Positions 6,016-11,585 of a stretch of DNA of 11,585 nucleotides are shown here, one piece after another; the first letter of the stretch is position 1; each line of letters starts with the position of its first letter. The DNA is from Actinomycetota bacterium. GTDB taxonomy: Bacteria > Actinomycetota > Actinomycetes > Nanopelagicales > Nanopelagicaceae. The translations under genes were made by a program, and so were the position numbers. Where the stretch lies: NCBI GenBank assembly GCA_002737595.1, contig NSHZ01000050.1, forward strand, positions 1 through 11,585. Reading direction: 5' to 3'. Under the pieces are notes generated by a model that saw only the letters and a list, made by a program, of their open reading frames with translations, ran no database searches and had not been told where the DNA came from.

Positions 6016-6957
6016 ATGGAGTATCCGCACCAGCCGGTTCTCTTGCAGCGCTCTCTTGATCTCTTTGCTCCCGCCCTTGATATTGCCGGCGCAGTCTGTG
6101 TCGATATGACCCTTGGTATGGGTGGACATAGCGAAGCTCTTCTCAACCGTTTCCCTGAGCTGACCTTGATCGGCATCGATCGCGATCCCAAGGCCCTCGA
6201 AATTGCCGGAGAGCGCCTTGCCCGATTCTCTGATCGCACTCATTTGGTGAGCGCTACCTACGATCAATTAGTTGAGGTATTGCGCGATCACAACATTACA
6301 AAAGTTCAGGGCGTGCTAGGTGACCTCGGCGTCTCATCTCTCCAGCTTGATGAAGTGGCTCGTGGATTCGCCTACTCTCGCGAAAGCGGTCTAGATATGC
6401 GAATGAATCCACGTGATGACCTCACAGCCGAAATCATTGTTAACGAATACACGGCACCAGAGATCGTCCGCATTCTTCGTGAATATGGTGAAGAGCGGTT
6501 CGCTCCTCGGATAGCTTCTGCAATTCTTCGGGAACGTGCGATCGGGCGGCTGACGTCAAGCTCTCAGCTTGTCGACATCGTGCGGGACGCCATACCGGCC
6601 GCAACTCGGCGCACTGGCGGAAATCCAGCTAAGCGTACTTTTCAGGCTTTACGCATAGCGGTGAATGACGAGTTGGGAATTCTGGAGCGTGCAGTTCCGC
6701 AATCACTTCAGGTTCTTGAAGTGGGAGGCCGGGTTGTCATGATGGCCTACCACTCCTTAGAAGATCGGATTGTGAAGCGCTATTTCATGGCGGCTGTCGC
6801 TTCAGATACTCCCATTGATCTGCCCGTCGATATGCCAAGTTTGGCAGCGAAGTTTCGCGTGGTTGCCAAGGGTGAGTCACCTTCTGAAAGTGAAATCTTG
6901 GAGAATCCGAGAGCTGCTTCGGCTCGTCTTCGTGCGGTAGAGCGGGTGGCGGCGTAA
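6016..6957 (+). CDS. rsmH: 16S rRNA (cytosine(1402)-N4)-methyltransferase RsmH (MraW)
   Basis: SAM-dependent enzyme that methylates N4 of C1402 in the ribosomal P site; 313 aa, normal length. The N-terminal HQPVLLQRSLDLF is a family signature. Motif I is DMTLGMGGHS (G34-MGGHS to 39) and the SAM-ribose acidic loop is D55-RDP. GVLGDLGVSSLQLDE, then GLDMRMNP, marks the following catalytic block. The helical insertion carries NEYTAPEIVRILREYGEERFA, and the C-terminal half has NPAKRTFQALRIAVNDEL and YHSLEDR (245-251). ATG 6016 has AAAGGGGG (6003-6010) as ribosome binding site, 5 nt upstream. Its stop overlaps the next gene's ATG by one base (TAATG, 6955-6959), so expression with the FtsL-like gene is coupled. 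The 140-nt leader in front holds the mraW-type hairpin. Confidence 0.98.
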   Translation: MEYPHQPVLLQRSLDLFAPALDIAGAVCVDMTLGMGGHSEALLNRFPELTLIGIDRDPKALEIAGERLARFSDRTHLVSATYDQLVEVLRDHNITKVQGVLGDLGVSSLQLDEVARGFAYSRESGLDMRMNPRDDLTAEIIVNEYTAPEIVRILREYGEERFAPRIASAILRERAIGRLTSSSQLVDIVRDAIPAATRRTGGNPAKRTFQALRIAVNDELGILERAVPQSLQVLEVGGRVVMMAYHSLEDRIVKRYFMAAVASDTPIDLPVDMPSLAAKFRVVAKGESPSESEILENPRAASARLRAVERVAA

Positions 6958-7367
6958 TGGCACTCGCAAATCCAGTCCGCGGCGCACAGGCGTACGTATT
7001 CGTTCCTGCTCAACGTGCGCTCTTGCGCTTAGTCCCAGATCTCAGAGTTCCTGCTGGTCAACAGATTCGCCCGTTGGCATTTATTAAATTGATGGCGATA
7101 GTTCTGAGCATTGGAACTGCGCTGCTGCTCTTTATCAACATTATGCTCACACAGGATGCATTTACGCTCAGTCAGCTTGAGCGCCAAGCTGCAGAGGTTT
7201 CTGCGCAAGAAGAGGCGATAACTCAAGAAGCCGCCCGTATATCCTCGCCCACAATTTTGGCGCAACGTGCCGCGCAGTTAGGCATGAAAACTGGAGATGC
7301 CCCTGCATTTATTGATTTAGGGAGTGGGACGATTCTCGGCGCACCTGACATGAACGTAAAGAAATGA
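6957..7367 (+). CDS. ftsL: FtsL-like divisome protein
   Basis: A 136-aa bitopic membrane protein in the usual ftsL position between rsmH and ftsI. The first 40 residues form a basic cytoplasmic tail. One membrane helix spans about 42-64. An outside coiled-coil segment follows (about 69-95, with QLERQAAEVSAQEEAITQE), then SSPTILAQRAAQLGMK, which matches the 'SPxxIxxxAxxLGM' ending typical of FtsL and DivIC-type proteins. FtsL forms a complex with FtsB/DivIC and FtsQ and helps activate FtsW-FtsI at the septum. Sequence conservation in this family is weak, so the call rests on topology, the LGM motif and gene order. ATG 6957 overlaps the rsmH stop, and its own TGA overlaps ftsI in ATGA (7364-7367). 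Confidence 0.85.
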   Translation: MALANPVRGAQAYVFVPAQRALLRLVPDLRVPAGQQIRPLAFIKLMAIVLSIGTALLLFINIMLTQDAFTLSQLERQAAEVSAQEEAITQEAARISSPTILAQRAAQLGMKTGDAPAFIDLGSGTILGAPDMNVKK

Positions 7368-9166
7368 AATCGAACAATCAGCGGGTACGAGCTGTCTACC
7401 TACTCTTTATTATTGTGTTTGTCATCATTGCTGGTCGGTTGGTACAAGTTCAAGGCGTGAGTGCATCTGCATACGCCTCTCGAGCCAGTCGAGAGCTATA
7501 TCAGACGGCTCCACTCGCCGCCTTGCGAGGGGCTATCACAGATAAAGATGGTGTGCCCTTCGCTCGAAGTATTGCTTCGGTGAATATCACTGTTGACCAA
7601 CAACTCGTGCTGGATCCTGCGCGTGCTGCAGAGATCATCGCTCCTCTCATAGCCCTTCCGACCTCTTCGGTGCAAAATAGATTGACTGGTGACCGAAGAT
7701 TTGCATATGTCACTAAAGATGTCACCCCTGCTGTGTGGAAATCCGTGAAAGAGGCAATCGCGGCGGAGAACACTAAGCGCCCTTACGGAAAATACATTTC
7801 CGGTTTTTACGCAGAAGATGCTTTTCACCGTGATTACCCAGCAGATGCTTTGGGCGCCAGTTTCTTGGGATTTGTAAGCGCCTCTGGACATGGCGGAGGT
7901 GGCTTGGAGTACGCACTTGATTCTGTTTTGGCTGGTAAAGACGGTTCATATACCTATGCCCAGAATGGCGGCGGGCAAGTTATTCCCACGGCACGTGACG
8001 TCCTCACACCCGCCTCTGCTGGCAAAGAAGTACGACTGACTATAGATCGCGATATCCAGTGGGTGGCGCAGGAAGCCATCACGGCAAAGGTAAAAGAGTC
8101 GGGTGCAATTTCAGGAACGGTCATTGTGATGGATCCGGCTTCCGGCAAGATTCTGGCGATGGCTACGGCGCCCACCTTCGATCCGAACAATATTTCAAAA
8201 GCCACAGCAGATTTATTAGCGACTCCAGCAGTCTCTGACCCTTATGAGCCCGGTTCAACAGGGAAAATTATGACTATGGCTGCCGCACTTGAAGAGAAGG
8301 CTGTCACTCCTACCACGCTCTTCACAGTTCCCGATCGCATCAAGCGAGGGAATCGTTACTTCGGCGATCACGACAAGCATTCCACGTGGAAGCTGACGAC
8401 TGCTGGGATTTTGGCTAAGTCGAGCAATACAGGAACGATCCAAGTCGGCGAAAAATTGAAGCCAAAAACGCTCCACTCCTACCTCAGCAAATTCGGCATT
8501 GGAAAAACGACGGGCATTGAGTTGGCGGGGGAGAGTGGCGGTGTATTAGCTCCGGTGGATCGTTGGTCAGGTACGACCGCCCCAACTGTCGCATTTGGGC
8601 AGGGATATTCGCTCACCACCATCCAGGCAACGCGCGTCTTTGCGACCATAGCAAACGATGGAGTTCAAGTGAAGCCGACATTGATTGCCGGTTACGTAGA
8701 CCAAGACGGGCATTACTCACCTAAATCGGTATCTCAAGGCGTACGAATCATTTCCAGTGAAACCGCGCAGAAAGTGCGATTAATGATGGAGAGTGTGCTG
8801 AGCGATGAAGGCACCGCCCCAGGGGCTCGTATCCCTGGATATCGCGTTGCCGGGAAGACTGGTACCGCTAATCGCATTGATGCAACTGGCCAATACCGCG
8901 GATATACAGCGTCCTTTATTGGGTTCGCGCCTGCCGAGAATCCCAAATTTGTCATTAACGTCACGATTCAGGATCCAAAGGGTGTGCACTTCGGTAGTTT
9001 GCTTGGTGGACCAGTGTTCAAGGAAGTCATGTCCTTTGCCTTGAAGAGCTATCACATACCACCTTCCTCGCAACCAGTAACGTTATTGCCGATGAACGAG
9101 AAGCAACTGGCAGCGCGGGCAGCGCAGAAGTCGCAGGTCGATACGAGGACGGCGAGTAAAGCGTGA
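7364..9166 (+). CDS. ftsI: Septal peptidoglycan transpeptidase FtsI (class B penicillin-binding protein)
   Basis: Cross-links septal peptidoglycan together with FtsW; 600 aa. A short cytoplasmic N-terminus is followed by one membrane helix (about 11-25), the PBP dimerisation domain starting at R55-GAITDKDGVPFA, and a C-terminal transpeptidase domain (about 240-570). The three active-site motifs are present: S298-TGK with the acylated serine, S353-SN, and K498-TGT in VAGKTGTANR. The SxxK motif reads STGK, where most FtsI proteins have a bulky residue before Lys (STFK or STVK). No PASTA repeats follow; the tail is a short basic stretch. The start overlaps the FtsL-like stop in ATGA, and its TGA overlaps murE in GTGA. 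FtsI rather than another class B PBP is supported by the dcw position. Confidence 0.96.
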   Translation: MKSNNQRVRAVYLLFIIVFVIIAGRLVQVQGVSASAYASRASRELYQTAPLAALRGAITDKDGVPFARSIASVNITVDQQLVLDPARAAEIIAPLIALPTSSVQNRLTGDRRFAYVTKDVTPAVWKSVKEAIAAENTKRPYGKYISGFYAEDAFHRDYPADALGASFLGFVSASGHGGGGLEYALDSVLAGKDGSYTYAQNGGGQVIPTARDVLTPASAGKEVRLTIDRDIQWVAQEAITAKVKESGAISGTVIVMDPASGKILAMATAPTFDPNNISKATADLLATPAVSDPYEPGSTGKIMTMAAALEEKAVTPTTLFTVPDRIKRGNRYFGDHDKHSTWKLTTAGILAKSSNTGTIQVGEKLKPKTLHSYLSKFGIGKTTGIELAGESGGVLAPVDRWSGTTAPTVAFGQGYSLTTIQATRVFATIANDGVQVKPTLIAGYVDQDGHYSPKSVSQGVRIISSETAQKVRLMMESVLSDEGTAPGARIPGYRVAGKTGTANRIDATGQYRGYTASFIGFAPAENPKFVINVTIQDPKGVHFGSLLGGPVFKEVMSFALKSYHIPPSSQPVTLLPMNEKQLAARAAQKSQVDTRTASKA

Positions 9167-10635
9167 ATGTCGCTGACACGGCGAAAAGTTTGCGCCAAAT
9201 CATTGACCTACTTGGAGCTTCGACCGAGAGTTTTTCAGCTGCCCAGTTAGCCACTCCCGTACTAGGCATTGCGGTGGAGTCTTCGAAGATATCAAGTGGC
9301 TTCATCTTCGTTGCGTTGCCCGGCGAGCACACCCATGGAGCCCACTTTGTGGCTGACGCATTAAGTCGAGGAGCAATAGCTCTTATCACTGATGAAGAGG
9401 GAGCAAGAATTTCTAGTGTGCAAATCCCTTTGATAAAAATTGAAAATGCGCGAGAGATGGTAGGAACGCTCTCTTCCTTCGTCTATGGGGATCCCAGCGC
9501 GTCAATGCAGGTCGTTGCCGTCACCGGCACAAATGGCAAGACTACTGTGACTTCACTGCTTGAATACTTCTGGAACGGAAGCGGAATATCGGCTGGGGTG
9601 ATAGGAACCCTTGGCGCGCGCTACTACGCCGAAGGGAAGTTGGTCTCTTTGCCCACGGCGCGCACCACTCCAGAATCTTGTGAGCTTCAAGCGGAGTTGG
9701 CTCTCATGAGGGATGCTGGCGTCAAAGCCGTTGCAATGGAAGTTTCTAGCCACGCTCTTTCGCTACATAGAGTAGATGGAATTCATTTCAAGCTCGCACT
9801 ATTTACAAATTTATCTCAGGATCATCTTGATTTTCATCATACGATGGATGAGTACTTCTTGGCTAAATCAAAGCTTTTCACTTCGAACTTTTCCGAATGC
9901 GCTCTTATCAACATCGATGACCCGTATGGGAAGCGACTCTTCGCTAATTGCGATATTTCCACTGTTTCAATTTCAACTAGTGTCGGCGATTGGCAACTTT
10001 CCCTCAGTGACTTGCAATTGACTAGCCCAAATGGCAAGCGGCATATTTTTGACTCACCTCTCGTAGGTGACTTCAACCAAATGAATGCGGCTATGGCCCT
10101 CGTGGCATTCGCACAGACTGGTGGTGACATGGAAGAGGGAATCGAATTGCTTCGACGGTTCCCTGGTGTTCCGGGTCGTTTAGAGCAGGTCGGCAGTGGA
10201 GCACCATTAGTTTTGGTGGATTACGCACATACACCTGATGCTGTGACTCGAGTTCTTGCCTCGCTTCGTTCTCATACGTCCGGACGCATCATTGCGGTTC
10301 TAGGTTGTGGCGGAGATCGAGATCCACTCAAACGTCCCGCGATGGGAAGGGCGTTGCAAGAGGGAGCTGATCTTGCGATAGCCACCAGTGATAATCCGAG
10401 ATCAGAAGATCCAGCTGCAATTTTGGCGGCGATGTGTGGAGAGAATTTCAAAGGGTTACAAATTCTTGACCGTCAAGAAGCCATTTCTTATGCCATTAGC
10501 CAAGCCACTGACGTTGATCTGGTGTTGATCGCCGGTAAAGGCCATGAGCAAGGTCAAGAAGTAAATGGTGTAATCACCCCCTTTGATGATCGCGAAGTCG
10601 CGCTCGAGATGCTTGCGAAACATGGGCGATCATGA
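9163..10635 (+). CDS. murE: UDP-MurNAc-L-Ala-D-Glu:meso-diaminopimelate ligase MurE
   Basis: Cytoplasmic ATP-dependent Mur ligase that adds the third stem-peptide residue; 490 aa. The N-terminal UDP-substrate domain includes VESSKISSGFIFVALPGE. The central ATPase domain has the P-loop GTNGKTT (K126). ARTTPES and MEVSSHALSLHRVDG are substrate and metal-binding blocks. YFLAKSKLF carries K235, aligned with the carbamylated Lys of the family. The C-terminal domain contains D410-NPRSE (410-415), the meso-DAP recognition signature, so the peptidoglycan is predicted to be DAP-type rather than Lys-type. The end has IAGKGHEQGQE. Start is GTG 9163, overlapping the ftsI stop by 4 nt; no strong Shine-Dalgarno is visible, consistent with coupled translation. 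Confidence 0.97.
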   Translation: MNVADTAKSLRQIIDLLGASTESFSAAQLATPVLGIAVESSKISSGFIFVALPGEHTHGAHFVADALSRGAIALITDEEGARISSVQIPLIKIENAREMVGTLSSFVYGDPSASMQVVAVTGTNGKTTVTSLLEYFWNGSGISAGVIGTLGARYYAEGKLVSLPTARTTPESCELQAELALMRDAGVKAVAMEVSSHALSLHRVDGIHFKLALFTNLSQDHLDFHHTMDEYFLAKSKLFTSNFSECALINIDDPYGKRLFANCDISTVSISTSVGDWQLSLSDLQLTSPNGKRHIFDSPLVGDFNQMNAAMALVAFAQTGGDMEEGIELLRRFPGVPGRLEQVGSGAPLVLVDYAHTPDAVTRVLASLRSHTSGRIIAVLGCGGDRDPLKRPAMGRALQEGADLAIATSDNPRSEDPAAILAAMCGENFKGLQILDRQEAISYAISQATDVDLVLIAGKGHEQGQEVNGVITPFDDREVALEMLAKHGRS

Positions 10636-11585
10636 TCGCTATGCGTGCTAGTGAGATTGCTGAAGTGGTCGGCGGGCGCCTCTACGGAGCGGATTTCCTC
10701 TTCTGCGGTTCGGTAGTGATGGATAGCAGAGAGGCCGAACCTGGTTCACTCTTTGTTGCGTTACCTGGCGAACACGTTGATGGGCACGATTATGTGCAGG
10801 CGGCGGTAGGTAGTGGAGCCGTCTTAGCGCTGGTGGCACGCGATTTAGGCGCCGCTGAAATCTCGTCGATTGTTGTTCCAGATGTTGGTGTTGCGCTCAT
10901 ACGTCTAGCTGCCGAGGTATGTGCTCGATTGCCACATCTCATTGTCGTGGGAATTACTGGCTCTCAAGGCAAAACGACTACGAAAGACATGCTGCTTCAG
11001 GTGCTCAATCAATTTGACGAAACGGTCGCACCAAAAGACTCTTTCAATAACGAAATTGGACTTCCCCTCACGATTCTTAAATGTACTCAAAAGACTAAAT
11101 ATCTTGTGCTCGAGTTTGGCGCCACGCACATTGGGGACATTGAGAAGCTTGCCTCAATCGCAAATATTGATGTAGCTGTTGTGCTGGTGGTAGGCAATGC
11201 TCACGTGGGCGAATTTGGATCCGTAGAAAATATTGCACAAGCAAAATTCGAATTGGTTCAGTCGCTTTCCGATGGGGGAGTAGCAGTACTTGGAACATAT
11301 GACCCTCACACAATTGATATGGCTCTTCGTGCTCCCGGACAAGTTGTCACCTTTGGTCCACACGGAAAGATCCACGCTGAAAAAATGTCATTGATTGATG
11401 GCGAACCGACATTCCTCGTCCATGACCAGAAGATTCATCTGCATTTCACTGGCGCTCACCAGGTTGCGAACGCGGAGGCCACCTTGGCGATCTGTGAAGC
11501 CCTCAATCTCGATAGAACACAAGTGGTCGCTGGCCTTAACGCGGCTCGTCCGTTAAGCAAGTGGCGAATGGAGCGCTCCTTCACC
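10632..11585 (+). CDS. murF: UDP-MurNAc-tripeptide:D-Ala-D-Ala ligase MurF (3' partial)
   Basis: The last cytoplasmic Mur ligase, adding D-Ala-D-Ala. 318 residues are visible and the gene runs off the window end; the family is usually about 450-480 aa, so most of the C-terminal domain is missing. N-terminal domain: MDSREAEPGSLFVALPGEHVDGHDY. The ATPase domain has P-loop GITGSQGKTTTK (K114), where Gln replaces the more usual Ser or Asn. SFNNEIGLPLT is the family's FNNE signature. LEFGATHIGDIEKLA and AHVGEFGSVENIAQAKFEL follow. ATG 10632 overlaps the murE TGA in ATGA; an in-frame ATG at 10641 would remove three residues and cannot be excluded. Order murE-murF matches the standard dcw cluster. 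Confidence 0.96.
   Translation, partial: MIAMRASEIAEVVGGRLYGADFLFCGSVVMDSREAEPGSLFVALPGEHVDGHDYVQAAVGSGAVLALVARDLGAAEISSIVVPDVGVALIRLAAEVCARLPHLIVVGITGSQGKTTTKDMLLQVLNQFDETVAPKDSFNNEIGLPLTILKCTQKTKYLVLEFGATHIGDIEKLASIANIDVAVVLVVGNAHVGEFGSVENIAQAKFELVQSLSDGGVAVLGTYDPHTIDMALRAPGQVVTFGPHGKIHAEKMSLIDGEPTFLVHDQKIHLHFTGAHQVANAEATLAICEALNLDRTQVVAGLNAARPLSKWRMERSFT

Noticed and set aside
5757..6239. 160-codon minus-strand frame over the mraZ-rsmH gap
   Set aside because: It is antisense to mraZ and rsmH and reads through the hairpin. Its Arg/Ser-rich composition is what a shadow frame in this region gives.

Overview
The window looks chromosomal and comes from an actinobacterium of moderate GC (close to balanced base composition by eye, not the 65-72% of Streptomyces or mycobacteria). 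Four things point to Actinobacteria: a DUF3040 membrane protein just before mraZ; a DnaE-type polymerase of the streptomycete accessory class next to DinB and a DUF6504-like C-terminus; a hairpin between mraZ and rsmH that fits the actinobacterial mraW RNA motif; and MurE with the meso-diaminopimelate recognition motif DNPR. A low- to mid-GC freshwater or marine actinobacterial lineage is possible, but genus cannot be read from this sequence. All genes lie on the + strand.

Region 1 (1-4797) is a translesion-synthesis cassette: the last codons of a DUF6504-like gene, an accessory DNA polymerase III alpha subunit (DnaE2-like), and DNA polymerase IV (dinB). The first two genes overlap by 8 nt and dinB follows after 36 nt with its own strong Shine-Dalgarno, so they probably form one operon whose promoter lies left of the window. 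Region 2 (4798-5307) holds a small two-helix DUF3040 protein, ending in a clear intrinsic terminator.

Region 3 (5308-11585) is the start of the division and cell wall (dcw) cluster. A sigma-70-type promoter in a purine-rich tract with TGGGG-like repeats (candidate MraZ operator) precedes mraZ. A 140-nt leader with a long imperfect hairpin follows. Then rsmH, an FtsL-like gene, ftsI, murE and murF are chained by 1- or 4-nt stop/start overlaps. murF is cut by the window end. Together these genes give the cluster regulator (MraZ), a 16S rRNA methyltransferase (RsmH), the septal transpeptidase and its divisome partner (FtsI, FtsL), and two cytoplasmic ligases building the UDP-MurNAc-pentapeptide (MurE, MurF).

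No mobile element, CRISPR array, tRNA or rRNA is visible. The parts most worth a second look are the mraZ-rsmH leader, with a possible 25-codon arginine-rich ORF running through the hairpin; the 10-bp periodic repeats over the mraZ promoter; and the altered PHP motif of the accessory polymerase.
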